Positions 8,588-16,832 of a stretch of 64,000 bases of DNA are shown piece by piece. The notes beneath the pieces were generated by a model. That model worked only from the letters and a program-made list of their open reading frames with translations, was not told where the DNA came from and ran no database searches. Each line of letters starts with the position of its first letter. Position 1 is the stretch's first letter. Position numbers and translations under genes: made by a program. Source of the DNA: CAWGJF01 sp963822905 (GTDB taxonomy: Bacteria > Bacteroidota > Ignavibacteria > Ignavibacteriales > Ignavibacteriaceae); contig CAWGJF010000002.1 of assembly GCA_963822905.1 (NCBI GenBank), forward strand, positions 62,001 to 126,000, given 5' to 3'.

Positions 8588-8660
8588 GCTGGTGTAGCTC
8601 AGTTGGTAGAGCAGCTGATTTGTAATCAGCCGGTCGGCGGTTCAAATCCGTTCACCAGCT
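8588..8660 (+). tRNA. tRNA-Thr (anticodon TGT)
   Basis: The cloverleaf is complete. Acceptor GCTGGTG pairs with CACCAGC. The D arm is GCTC/GAGC with loop AGTTGGTA. The anticodon stem GCTGA/TCAGC encloses loop TTTGTAA, giving TGT. The T arm is GGCGG/CCGTT with TTCAAAT. No CCA is encoded and the discriminator is T. Confidence 0.96.
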
Positions 8661-8663
8661 CTC

Positions 8664-8701
8664 AAAAAGCCTCGAAACGAATTTGTTTTGAGGCTTTTTT
8701 T
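8664..8701 (+). terminator. Intrinsic terminator after tRNA-Thr
   Basis: AAAAAGCCTC and AAAC arms pair with GTTT and GAGGCTTTTT around a short AT-rich loop. A seven-T tract follows. It begins 4 nt after the tRNA. Confidence 0.85.
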
Positions 8702-9134
8702 ATTTTTGAGGTTTGAGTAATCCTTATGACTATTTACTAAGCATCCTCATTCTACTTAAAATTATTTTAGCAGAATATTAGTCAGTTTATAAACATTACC
8801 GGACTAGGACCGCTGAAATAATTTATAATCGCTTTGTTCAAAATCTTCTGAAGAATCTCCGGCTAATTATTTTTTTGAAAATGAATTTTTTCCAGTAATT
8901 ACTAAACTATTTATTCCGATCATTATGAAATTATTTTAGCCAACACATTGTTTCAATACTTAATGAGGATATCTTTAAAGTATATTTGAAATGATTTTAT
9001 GGAAATTTTATTCCCTTTTAAAACTGAGTTATCCCAATACACCCTCACAATATTTTTTCAAAAAGAAACACTGAAAAGGCAAAATCCTTACATTTTTGTA
9101 GTTTTTTACAGGCATTATAGTTGTAAACAGTTGT
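8702..9134. other. Non-coding gap
   Basis: AT-rich sequence of 430 bp between the tRNA terminator and the small unit at 9135. No ORF with a ribosome site, no repeat and no clear structure was seen. Confidence 0.6.
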
Positions 9135-9140
9135 TATAAT
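9135..9140 (+). promoter_or_regulatory. TATAAT -10 element of a tiny transcription unit
   Basis: A perfect TATAAT lies 16 bp before the ATG at 9157, which would place the start of transcription near 9147. No good -35 box is seen at the usual spacing. Confidence 0.4.
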
Positions 9141-9156
9141 AAACTGTGAGGGCAGA

Positions 9157-9231
9157 ATGTTATACATTTATATTGGTATGTTTTTAGTGTTAGGAATAAC
9201 GCTTTATAGGAAAGTTAAATTATTAGGATAG
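9157..9231 (+). CDS. 24-aa hydrophobic peptide ORF (candidate)
   Basis: The ORF encodes 24 residues: one hydrophobic stretch (LYIYIGMFLVLGITLY) ending in a positively charged tail (RKVK), the pattern of a small inner-membrane peptide. GAGGG lies 5-9 nt before the ATG. A perfect -10 box precedes it and a strong terminator follows at 9257, so the whole unit would be a transcript of about 140 nt. It could equally be a small RNA with a chance ORF. The family is not recognised. Confidence 0.4.
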   Translation: MLYIYIGMFLVLGITLYRKVKLLG

Positions 9232-9256
9232 ATTTTATACTTGGGTGAGGGCATTT

Positions 9257-9290
9257 AAACTACCCGGAGAACCGGGTAGTTTAATTTTAA
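9257..9290. terminator. Strong hairpin terminator, 11-bp stem
   Basis: AAACTACCCGG (9257-9267) pairs perfectly with CCGGGTAGTTT (9272-9282) around loop AGAA. It is followed by TTAATTTT on the + strand. It lies 14 bp beyond the stop of the kinase gene on the - strand, so it may serve both directions. Confidence 0.85.
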
Positions 9291-9304
9291 ACAAGAATTT
9301 TTGC

Positions 9305-11404
9305 TCAATATTTTTCTTCCTCAGTGATAAGACAATGTTTTTTTTCTTCTATTGCGAGCTTTAGTATGCTTAGCAATGCTTTTTTACTGCAAGGTTTAGA
9401 AATATAGTGAGAGCATCCCCCGTTTAATATTCTTTCTTTATCTCCAGCCATCGCGTATGCTGTTACTGCAATTATAGGCACATCAACATATTTATCCATT
9501 TTGTTCAATTCGTTTGCAACATCAAGACCGCTCAAATCTCCTTTTAATCCGATGTCAAGGAGAAAAGCATCATATTTTTTTCTGGCTGCAATAAGTAGAG
9601 CAGTCTTTGCTTCATAAACTGTATCTACATCGTAGTCTTTCTTTATAAATGTTGAAAGTGTTCTTAAGCTTATTTCATCATCATCAAGTATTAATACTTT
9701 TTTCAATTTCTCATTTCCATAGCTACCGACTAAATCAATTTCATTTTGTTTACTGGGTTCAGTAATACTTAAGGTATTTTGAACCTCAGGAAATGAAACT
9801 GTAAAAGTTGAACCAACACCCACTTTACTTTCAACGGTTATATCACCATTCATTAATTCAACATATTTTTTTGTGATTGTCAATCCCAGGCCTGTCCCTT
9901 CAAATGATCTTGCATAACCTTCGCTTGCCTGGCGGAATGGCTCAAATACCTGGTCAATAAAACTCTTTTCAATCCCGATTCCCGTATCCTTTACAGATAT
10001 TTTTATTTTATCTTCAGCTTTTATAAAATTAAGCTTAATCTCTCCTTTAAGAGTGTATTTAATTGCATTGTTTAAAAGATTATTGATAACACTACTGAAA
10101 AATGCCTGGTTGATTTTAGCGTACGCATTGGTAAAGTCAAATGAATACTTAAACTTCAAATTTTTATCTAATGCTGCAGGCTCAAGTAATGCAATAGATT
10201 CTTTAACCAAGGGGACTATGTCTGCAATTTCCATTAGCACTTCAGTCTGATCAGTTTCTAATTTTGTAATATCAAGTATCATATTTAATGTTTCGTTCAA
10301 TCTTCTACCGCTTAGAAATATTACCGTAGCCATTTCTATAATTTCTTGATTTTCAGTCTCATCTTTTATTAACTCAGCATTACCTAAAATTCCTATCAAT
10401 GGTGTACGTAATTCGTGACTCATATTTGCGAAGAAATTTCCTTTAAGTTGATTTATTTGTTCTGCCTTTTCTTTTGCTTTTTTTAATTCTTCTTCTACAA
10501 TTTTTTTATTTGTAATATCTATTAAAATTCCTTCGAAAGAAATTACCTGTCCATTCTCATTCCTTATTATCCAGTTCCGATCATCCACCCATCTTATCTC
10601 TCCACTTTTTGTAAGTATCCTGTATTCCTGGCTAAAATTATTTTTCCCAATGTTGGTAGATTCAAAAATATTTTCTAATACTTTAGTCTTGTCTTCAGGC
10701 AGAACGATATCAGTATAATGTAATCTACCGGATAAAAACTCTTCTACATTATAACCAAACTGGGTAATATTATTAGAAATATATTTGGCAGGGAAATTCG
10801 CCTCCGATGAAAGTTTATATGCAATTGCCGGACTACGCTCTATGATAATTTCAAGATCTTTTCTTTTATCTGATTCTTCAAATAATGCCCGTTGATATTC
10901 TTTTTGTTTGGTTATATCGCCTATAAATCCTTCAATAGCTACAATTTTATTTTCCTTATCAAAAATACCTGTACCTTTTTCCAGAACCCATTTTAGTAAA
11001 CCAGATTTGGTTTTTATTTTATAAACCAGCGAAAACTGCTTATGACTATTTAAAGACTTGGTAACTGTATCATGCACATAATTCCTTTGGTCTTCTACGA
11101 TAACATTATTGAAAGGAATAACCTGGTTGTTTATAAGTTCAAAGGGAGTATAGCCAGTTAGTTCTTTAACTCCGTCACTTACAAATTCCATTGTCCATGA
11201 ATCATCATTTTTACATCGGTAAGTCATCCCGGGCAGATTCTTAAATAAATTCGATAGTCTCTGTTCATTTTCTCGTATTTTATTTTCATTCCTTATCCTG
11301 GCTTGTTCTTTCTCAAGATTATCAAGAGCAAATGAAATATCCTGGGCAATTTCTTGTATTAATTTTAATTCTTTTTCTTTTAAAAAAATTTTTCTCATCT
11401 GCAT
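9305..11404 (-). CDS. Hybrid histidine kinase, C-terminal part (PAS-PAS-HisKA-HATPase-REC), frameshifted
   Basis: In order: end of a GAF domain (residues 1-35), PAS (about 45-165), PAS (175-300), HisKA with NMSHELRTPLIGILG (about 325-390), HATPase with the N-box and GTGLGLTITKKY (about 435-545), and a receiver (575-690) with DDDE, LLDIGLKG and the TAYAM/KPC conserved Thr and Lys. The autokinase and phosphorelay residues are all present. The listed ATG is only the first one in this frame: the GAF residues before it continue in another frame in the ORF at 11322-12650. A one-base difference in the T7/A4 run (11378-11388) joins them into one protein of about 1,110 residues. It is separated by a strong terminator from what follows. 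The signal is unknown. Confidence 0.88.
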   Translation of the reverse strand: MQMRKIFLKEKELKLIQEIAQDISFALDNLEKEQARIRNENKIRENEQRLSNLFKNLPGMTYRCKNDDSWTMEFVSDGVKELTGYTPFELINNQVIPFNNVIVEDQRNYVHDTVTKSLNSHKQFSLVYKIKTKSGLLKWVLEKGTGIFDKENKIVAIEGFIGDITKQKEYQRALFEESDKRKDLEIIIERSPAIAYKLSSEANFPAKYISNNITQFGYNVEEFLSGRLHYTDIVLPEDKTKVLENIFESTNIGKNNFSQEYRILTKSGEIRWVDDRNWIIRNENGQVISFEGILIDITNKKIVEEELKKAKEKAEQINQLKGNFFANMSHELRTPLIGILGNAELIKDETENQEIIEMATVIFLSGRRLNETLNMILDITKLETDQTEVLMEIADIVPLVKESIALLEPAALDKNLKFKYSFDFTNAYAKINQAFFSSVINNLLNNAIKYTLKGEIKLNFIKAEDKIKISVKDTGIGIEKSFIDQVFEPFRQASEGYARSFEGTGLGLTITKKYVELMNGDITVESKVGVGSTFTVSFPEVQNTLSITEPSKQNEIDLVGSYGNEKLKKVLILDDDEISLRTLSTFIKKDYDVDTVYEAKTALLIAARKKYDAFLLDIGLKGDLSGLDVANELNKMDKYVDVPIIAVTAYAMAGDKERILNGGCSHYISKPCSKKALLSILKLAIEEKKHCLITEEEKY

Positions 11405-12650
11405 AAATATTAAAACAGCCAGTAGCTATTTCAAACTTTCGGATCGGTACTGATACTAATGAAATAAAATTTCTTTTGACTGCTTCGTCAAACCAGGGCA
11501 AATGTTCTTCTTCGTATATGTTTTTTACTACTATGGTGGAATCTGAGAGGATAGTTTTTTTAAAAGGTCTTATAACTGAGTCGACTTCAAAAAGTTTAAG
11601 GTTAACACGTTTTAAATATTCGAGATCTTCTCCATGGCTGGCTTGAGGAATAATTTCTTGTTTTGATTCGTCAACAAATCCAATCCAGCAAAATTTAAAT
11701 TTTCCTGTTTCGATAAAAATTTTGCAAACTCTGGAAAATAATTCATCCTGGGTTTTTGATTGGATAATGCATTGATTTATCTGGCTAAGAACAGCAAAAA
11801 GACGTGACTCTCGTTCCAAATGTTTATAAGCTTCTTTAGTTTCAGTTACATCTCTGATAATATTCTGAAGATAATTTTCACCTTTAGCTTCAATAAATTT
11901 TGCGCTTATTTCAACCGGGATATCGCTGCCTGATTTTGTTAAATGAACACACTCATAAACCAGCCCTTTTTTTTCCTTTATCTCAACTAATCTCTCATCA
12001 TAAAAACAATTCTTATCTTTAATAATATCGATAAAATATAATTTTAAAAATTCATCTTTCGTATAGCCGTACATTTCTCCGGCTCGTTTATTTACATCAA
12101 TAATTCTCCTGTCTTCATTTGCAAGGATTATTGCATCATTTGCATTCTCAGTCAAAGTCGAATAGTGTTCAATAAGAATTTGTTTTTCTTTCTCTACTCT
12201 AGCCAGTTGCTTGTATTGATCGGATCTCTGAATTTTCCATTGCTTATAAAAATGAATCAATATACTTGCGAAGAACATAAACAATAAAACTAAAACAACT
12301 ATCCATTCTTCACGATCTGAATAAAGAAAATTTCCAATCCCGGCTAAAACTTCTTTCTTTGTAAACGATGAATTTGCTTGTACTGAATTTAAATTCCCTA
12401 CCGGTTTTTGAGTTTCATGAATCAATTTTATTGAAGTGTAAAATTGAGAAAAGTTTTTGAACCCGGACTCTCTGGTAACAGTTTGAATTTTAGAAAGTGA
12501 ATGAAGTGTTGGTTTATTACTATAGGTGATTTGATACTCAAATTGAAAACAAAAACTCACATATTGTAGAAACAGAATTAATACAAATACATCTGCATAA
12601 AAGCATATTCTATAAATTTTGTTGTTCTTCAAATCAATTCCATTCAGCAA
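11322..12650 (-). CDS. Hybrid histidine kinase, N-terminal part (TM-TM-PAS-GAF), frameshifted
   Basis: Two hydrophobic helices (about 15-37 and 111-130) bracket a 75-residue extracytoplasmic segment with no recognisable sensor fold. A PAS domain (about 145-265) and a GAF domain (about 275-405) follow. The GAF reads normally to YADEKNFF and then leaves the family pattern for 18 basic residues before a stop. The continuing GAF helix (KEKELKLIQEIAQDISFAL) is at the start of the ORF at 9305-11404. The two ORFs overlap by 83 bp and should be treated as one gene, 9305-12650. If the shift is real, this piece would be a membrane PAS-GAF protein without kinase. Confidence 0.85.
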   Translation of the reverse strand: MLNGIDLKNNKIYRICFYADVFVLILFLQYVSFCFQFEYQITYSNKPTLHSLSKIQTVTRESGFKNFSQFYTSIKLIHETQKPVGNLNSVQANSSFTKKEVLAGIGNFLYSDREEWIVVLVLLFMFFASILIHFYKQWKIQRSDQYKQLARVEKEKQILIEHYSTLTENANDAIILANEDRRIIDVNKRAGEMYGYTKDEFLKLYFIDIIKDKNCFYDERLVEIKEKKGLVYECVHLTKSGSDIPVEISAKFIEAKGENYLQNIIRDVTETKEAYKHLERESRLFAVLSQINQCIIQSKTQDELFSRVCKIFIETGKFKFCWIGFVDESKQEIIPQASHGEDLEYLKRVNLKLFEVDSVIRPFKKTILSDSTIVVKNIYEEEHLPWFDEAVKRNFISLVSVPIRKFEIATGCFNIYADEKNFFKRKRIKINTRNCPGYFICS

Positions 12651-12825
12651 GTAAATTAGAGATAGATTAAAAATTTTTTAAATACCAGGACTCAAGCATT
12701 TAAGGCAAAAAACAAGCCACCGGGTATAGAGTGGAATTCTTTCTTTATTAGAATTATCGAAAGTTTTTGTCTAAATATTTAGAGGGGATTCTGATTTTTG
12801 GGAAATAGTTGTTGGGGAGCAACAA

Positions 12826-13686
12826 TTACGAATCGTTGGAATCTGATAACAGAAAAGTATGTGTTAAAATCGCTTTCTTTTTGTGAGTTTTTAATACGAA
12901 AACAGCATCATTATACCATTTAATAAATCTATCACAATGCATTGAAGTTCCAATTGGATATTGTCGCATTTTCCAGCGATTTTTTTCCCCATCGTTATGA
13001 TAAATTCCTCCAGCATTGTAAGCACATGCTACTTTAGGTGGATCAAGTTTTGTTTTCTTTGCCTGCTGCAATATGTAGCTTGTCCCTGCTTGTATTGAAT
13101 TGGAAGGACTCTCAAGCCATATTGCTGTTACCGAATTCTTTTCGAGTGTTGAAGCTGCTGTTGACAATAACGTTTGCATTAGACCAACACTAACTTTGTT
13201 AGGAGTTTTATAGTCAGAAACAAAACCGGGTTCTTCTCTTCTTGCTTTAACTTTATTGCCGGATTCTGTCGCGATTGTTGCTATAATTAATTCACATGGG
13301 ATTGAATATTTTTTTGCCCATTTTTTTATTTCTTTGTTTCTGCCTTTCCAGATTTTGGTAACTGTTGTTGGTTTCCCCGTTGTTCTTTCAATTCCACTTC
13401 CTTTTATTTCGACTCCGTTCTCAACCAATTTCCATTTTATTCCATCCGGGAATGCAGAATGATATTTTGTAAGGGAAATATCAGCAGTTTTAGTTGAAAT
13501 CTTATTTCCTTTTTTAGATTTAACTTTTTCAATATCAGGTATCTTTATTTTCTGTCCAACTTCAATTTTATCAGGGTAGCTTATACTATTAAACTTTGCA
13601 ATCAGTTTATATTTTGATGAACTTCCAAAAAATTTCTTCGAAATTTTGCCAAGTGTGTCACCGGGTTTAACTGAATAAGTTTTCAT
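12826..13686 (-). CDS. LysM plus lytic transglycosylase (SLT) domain protein
   Basis: Residues 1-50 form one LysM domain (YSVKPGDTLGKISKKFFG), a peptidoglycan- or chitin-binding fold. After a 90-residue linker, residues about 130-250 form a goose-type/SLT transglycosylase with the catalytic Glu in IATESG, plus SVGLMQTL and CAYNAGG. It should cleave the MurNAc-GlcNAc bond to 1,6-anhydro ends. No signal peptide precedes LysM, which begins at residue 1. That is unusual for a periplasmic enzyme and resembles LysM proteins of phage or contractile tails, although no tail genes are nearby. It is monocistronic between the kinase and the divergent formiminotransferase. Confidence 0.85.
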   Translation of the reverse strand: MKTYSVKPGDTLGKISKKFFGSSSKYKLIAKFNSISYPDKIEVGQKIKIPDIEKVKSKKGNKISTKTADISLTKYHSAFPDGIKWKLVENGVEIKGSGIERTTGKPTTVTKIWKGRNKEIKKWAKKYSIPCELIIATIATESGNKVKARREEPGFVSDYKTPNKVSVGLMQTLLSTAASTLEKNSVTAIWLESPSNSIQAGTSYILQQAKKTKLDPPKVACAYNAGGIYHNDGEKNRWKMRQYPIGTSMHCDRFIKWYNDAVFVLKTHKKKAILTHTFLLSDSNDS

Positions 13687-13859
13687 ACTAAATCTTTTAA
13701 AAATTTTAATTGATTTTAGTTATTAAACAATTTAAAAGCAATGAAACGAATTAATGAAATGAAGATGTTGCACCGACCTTGTTTCTCTATACTTATTCCG
13801 TTAAGTTTTTAGACCATTTTTAATATTTTCTAGCAAAATCCGCATAAAAAGAGGAATCT

Positions 13860-15689
13860 ATGTCCGATAAATTAATTGAGTGTGTCCCTAATTTTTCCGA
13901 AGGACAACATCCAGAAATTATAAAACAAATCACTAATGAAATTGAAAAAGTTGAAGGGGCAAGACTTCTTGACGTTGATCCTGGTTTTGATATGAACCGA
14001 ACTGTTGTGACATTTATCGGTTCACCAGAAGCGGTCAAAGTTGCTGCATTCAATGCGATAAAAAAAGCTTCTGAATTAATTGATATGAGTAAACACAAAG
14101 GTTCACATCCGAGAATGGGTGCGACAGATGTTTGTCCGTTTGTGCCGGTTAGTGGGATTTCAACAGAGGAATGTATTGAGCTTTCAAAAGAAGTTGCAAA
14201 AAGAGTAGGGGAAGAACTAAACATTCCTGTTTATCTTTATGAAAAATCTGCTGCAAAACCTGAAAGAGAAAATCTTGCAAAAATACGTCAGGGTGAGTAT
14301 GAAGCACTTGAAGAAAAATTGAAGAAACCAGAATGGAAACCAGACTTTGGCTCGGCAAAGTTTAATGCAAAAGCCGGTGCGACTGTAATTGGTGTAAGAG
14401 AATTTTTAATAGCATACAACATTGATTTGAATACAAGGGAAGTAAAGCACGCAACTGATATCGCATTTGAACTGAGAGAAAAGGGAAGATCTGCACGAAA
14501 GGGAAGTGATGGAAATTTTTATTACAAGAGTGAAGATATTCTGAAATATGAAAGAGAAAACTATCCCTGCGGCAATTGTGAATTTGACGGAAAAACCATT
14601 AAAGAAACAATAGAACATTGTAAAAAAACACACAATTATGATCTTGCAGAAATTCTTGAGCAGCATGGAATAAATCCTGAAAAGCCGGAAGGTCAATCAG
14701 TTAAAAAGCCGGGTAAGTTCAAGTATTGTAAAGCAATTGGATGGATGGTTCCCAATTACGACCGTGCACAAATTTCAATTAATCTGACAAACTACAAGAT
14801 TACTTCAATGCATCACGTTCTTGAGGAAGCACGTAAGTTAGCAATGGAAAGAGGCCTTGTAATTACGGGAAGTGAAATAGTCGGAATGGTTCCTTATCCA
14901 GCTTTACTTGAAACAGGAAAATATTATTTGAAAGCCCATCATCGATCAGTCGGAATTCCTGTAAAAGATATTTTGAATACGGCGGTTCAATCGCTTGGGT
15001 TAAATGATGTTTCGGAGTTCAAAATTGAGGAACGCGTTTTAGGTTTACCGAAAAATCTGGAAAATGCTTTAGTTGAATTAAATGTAACTGATTTTGTTGA
15101 TGAAGTTTCACGGGAATCTCCTGCACCGGGCGGCGGCTCAATCGCTGCACTTGCAGGAGCTTTAGGTGCTTCACTTTCTTCTATGGTAAGCAACTTAACT
15201 GCTAACAAGCGGGGAAGTGATGAGGTTGATAAAATTCTTAACGATGCAGCAGAAGAATGTCAACAAATAAAAGAGCAGCTTGTAAAAGCTGTAGATGAAG
15301 ATACAAATGCTTTCAATTCTTATATGGATGCACGAAGACTCCCAAACAAAACTGCTGAAGAAAAGAAAGTACGTGAAGAAGCAATGCAGGCAGGATTAAA
15401 ACAGGCTGTAATGGTTCCTTTAAATACTGCTCAACGAAGTTATCGTGCAATTGAAATTGCAGGAGTTGTTGCAAAGAATGGAAATCCGAATTCAATCACA
15501 GATGTCGGAGTAGGAGCACAAAGTGCTTTCACCGGAGTGCTTGGCGGAATTTTTAACGTACTTATTAACCTAAAAGATATTAAAGATGAAAAGTTTGTTT
15601 CTGAAATGCGGAAAACCTGTTCTGATTTAAAAGTAAAGGCTCAGAAAAAATTGAGTGACGTTTTGAGTTTTGTTGAATCGAAGCTTTAA
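13860..15689 (+). CDS. ftcD: Bifunctional glutamate formiminotransferase / formimino-THF cyclodeaminase with C2H2-like insert
   Basis: The N-terminal region (1-340) is the formiminotransferase: CVPNFSEG, HKGSHPRMGATDVCPF, and AQISINLTNY. The C-terminal region (about 405-605) is the helical cyclodeaminase with APGGGSIAALAGALGASL. Together they transfer the formimino group of N-formiminoglutamate to THF and release ammonia to give 5,10-methenyl-THF, the last step of histidine breakdown. Between the two halves of the transferase, residues 235-258 hold Cys237-x2-Cys240-x12-His253-x4-His258, the exact spacing of a C2H2 zinc finger. Other Bacteroidota FTCDs also carry an insert in this region, but I cannot confirm that it has these metal ligands. 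No other hut gene lies in the window. Confidence 0.93.
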   Translation: MSDKLIECVPNFSEGQHPEIIKQITNEIEKVEGARLLDVDPGFDMNRTVVTFIGSPEAVKVAAFNAIKKASELIDMSKHKGSHPRMGATDVCPFVPVSGISTEECIELSKEVAKRVGEELNIPVYLYEKSAAKPERENLAKIRQGEYEALEEKLKKPEWKPDFGSAKFNAKAGATVIGVREFLIAYNIDLNTREVKHATDIAFELREKGRSARKGSDGNFYYKSEDILKYERENYPCGNCEFDGKTIKETIEHCKKTHNYDLAEILEQHGINPEKPEGQSVKKPGKFKYCKAIGWMVPNYDRAQISINLTNYKITSMHHVLEEARKLAMERGLVITGSEIVGMVPYPALLETGKYYLKAHHRSVGIPVKDILNTAVQSLGLNDVSEFKIEERVLGLPKNLENALVELNVTDFVDEVSRESPAPGGGSIAALAGALGASLSSMVSNLTANKRGSDEVDKILNDAAEECQQIKEQLVKAVDEDTNAFNSYMDARRLPNKTAEEKKVREEAMQAGLKQAVMVPLNTAQRSYRAIEIAGVVAKNGNPNSITDVGVGAQSAFTGVLGGIFNVLINLKDIKDEKFVSEMRKTCSDLKVKAQKKLSDVLSFVESKL

Positions 15690-15719
15690 CTAAAATTCAA
15701 TAGAACACTGATTAATCAG

Positions 15720-15785
15720 ATTGAACTGATTTCCACAGATATTTTTATCAATGTTAATCTGCATCATCTAGGTTCAATTTTTTTT
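15720..15785. repeat. Extragenic inverted repeat with T tract after ftcD
   Basis: ATTGAAC (15720-15726) pairs with GTTCAAT (15772-15778), and a run of eight T follows. The enclosed sequence (TTTCCACAGAT ... TTAATCTGCATCATCTA) resembles short extragenic repeats common in Bacteroidota genomes. It may terminate ftcD. Confidence 0.4.
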
Positions 15786-15791
15786 AACTTT

Positions 15792-16271
15792 TTACTCATC
15801 GCTTTCAACTTCAAACTTTACTATTTCGTAACCATTGTATGTTTCATAGGCTGCGAATACTACTCCGCAAAAAACTGAAACCATTCCAAGTAGAAAAAGC
15901 GTTGTAATAAAACCATTGAGTCTTGAAAGCTGTAACAAATAACCAAAACCAATTAACAGAGATGTAACTACAAACAGTGCAACAGCCATTGTATAAAATA
16001 GAACTGCATTTCGTACAAGCTTTACCCTAAAAACAAGTCCTTCAAGCTGTTTGCTGATACTTTCAAACCTTATGTTTTCCTGAGTGTTCAAATCTTTATC
16101 CTGCATTTTATTCAGGTTCCTTCTTCGCTCTTCGTTCAACATACGAACTCTATTTACAACAAGAGAATATTTATTATTCATTCCAAGTAAAAGCAATCCG
16201 CAAGCTGAGATCATTAATCCCGGTGCAAGCATTAATTGTATTATTTCAACAATTGAGGAAATATCTGGCAT
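15792..16271 (-). CDS. DUF2721 family membrane protein
   Basis: At 159 residues it has a DUF2721-like length. An N-terminal hydrophobic segment (about 10-30, IQLMLAPGLMISACGLLLL) leads into the conserved N(K/R)YSxVVNRxRxLNEERR basic block. Two more transmembrane helices (about 85-110 and 115-140) and an acidic tail follow. The function of this family is unknown. It is transcribed leftward and alone, with a hairpin of the 24-nt family just upstream. Confidence 0.85.
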   Translation of the reverse strand: MPDISSIVEIIQLMLAPGLMISACGLLLLGMNNKYSLVVNRVRMLNEERRRNLNKMQDKDLNTQENIRFESISKQLEGLVFRVKLVRNAVLFYTMAVALFVVTSLLIGFGYLLQLSRLNGFITTLFLLGMVSVFCGVVFAAYETYNGYEIVKFEVESDE

Positions 16272-16331
16272 AGATTTATTAAAAATTGTGTATGCAAATA
16301 TAGTGAAAAGAAAATCACAGAAATCAGGTTG

Positions 16332-16355
16332 CTGTCACGGAATGGTCCGTGACAG
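16332..16355. repeat. 24-nt hairpin element, family A copy 1
   Basis: CTGTCACGGA and TCCGTGACAG form perfect 10-bp arms around loop ATGG. A close relative lies at 19055-19078 with loop TTGG. Both begin 16-20 nt downstream of a stop codon on the - strand (TonB-C gene here, vWA gene there). No T tract follows, so an mRNA-end or REP-like element is more likely than a simple terminator. Confidence 0.7.
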
Positions 16356-16374
16356 ACGATCTGCAATTGGAAGA

Positions 16375-16776
16375 TTATTCTTCTTTAGGCAATCTGAATT
16401 TTACTAAGATGGTAATTCGGAAATTAACTGGTTTTCCTTTGCTGTATGCTGGAATAAATTTAGATTTTAGAATTACATCAATTGCTTCTTCATCACAGCC
16501 CATTCCAATACCTTTAATAAGAACTGGTTTAGAGGGATTGCCAAGTGAATCTATGTTTATAAGAACATATACATTACCTTCAACTTTTTGTTCCAATGCA
16601 TTTGGCGGATAAAATATTTTACTTTGTAACGATTCGATTCCACCAATAATTTTAGGTAATGAATCAAATTGAGGATAACAAGTAATCAGTTCATCGTCAA
16701 TTTGTGCTGATGAATCATTTTGAGGAAAGCAGTTAAATGAAAAAAATATTGAAAAGCCAAATAATATCTTAATCAT
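16375..16776 (-). CDS. Small TonB C-terminal domain protein
   Basis: A signal peptide or N-terminal anchor (1-19) is followed by about 30 polar residues and a TonB-C domain (about 40-130). The domain has the motif YPPNALEQKVEGNVYVLINIDS and the closing FRxTILVKFRLP strand. Many Bacteroidota encode such short TonB-C proteins, and they may contact outer-membrane receptors. This one lacks the long Pro-rich spacer of classical TonB. No exbB/exbD is adjacent. It is followed on the same strand by hairpin family A. Confidence 0.82.
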   Translation of the reverse strand: MIKILFGFSIFFSFNCFPQNDSSAQIDDELITCYPQFDSLPKIIGGIESLQSKIFYPPNALEQKVEGNVYVLINIDSLGNPSKPVLIKGIGMGCDEEAIDVILKSKFIPAYSKGKPVNFRITILVKFRLPKEE

Positions 16777-16802
16777 AATTTATCCTTCAATTTTATCAAA
16801 AG

Positions 16803-16821
16803 CCCTCTCCTTTTGAGAGGG
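16803..16821. repeat. Hairpin element, family B copy 1
   Basis: CCCTCTC and GAGAGGG arms surround a 5-nt loop, followed by TTGGATGAGG. It begins 12 nt past the stop of the VIT/vWA gene. A related element is at 52481-52503. Confidence 0.65.
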
Positions 16822-16832
16822 TTGGATGAGGC

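Noticed and set aside
11378..11393. Programmed ribosomal frameshift in the hybrid kinase
   Set aside because: The needed change is +1 and no slow codon, stop or stimulatory structure was seen; the A/T run matches three other breaks of the same kind.
16084..16407. ORF on + over the DUF2721 gene
   Set aside because: Antisense to a conserved family gene and spans the hairpin; no family features.
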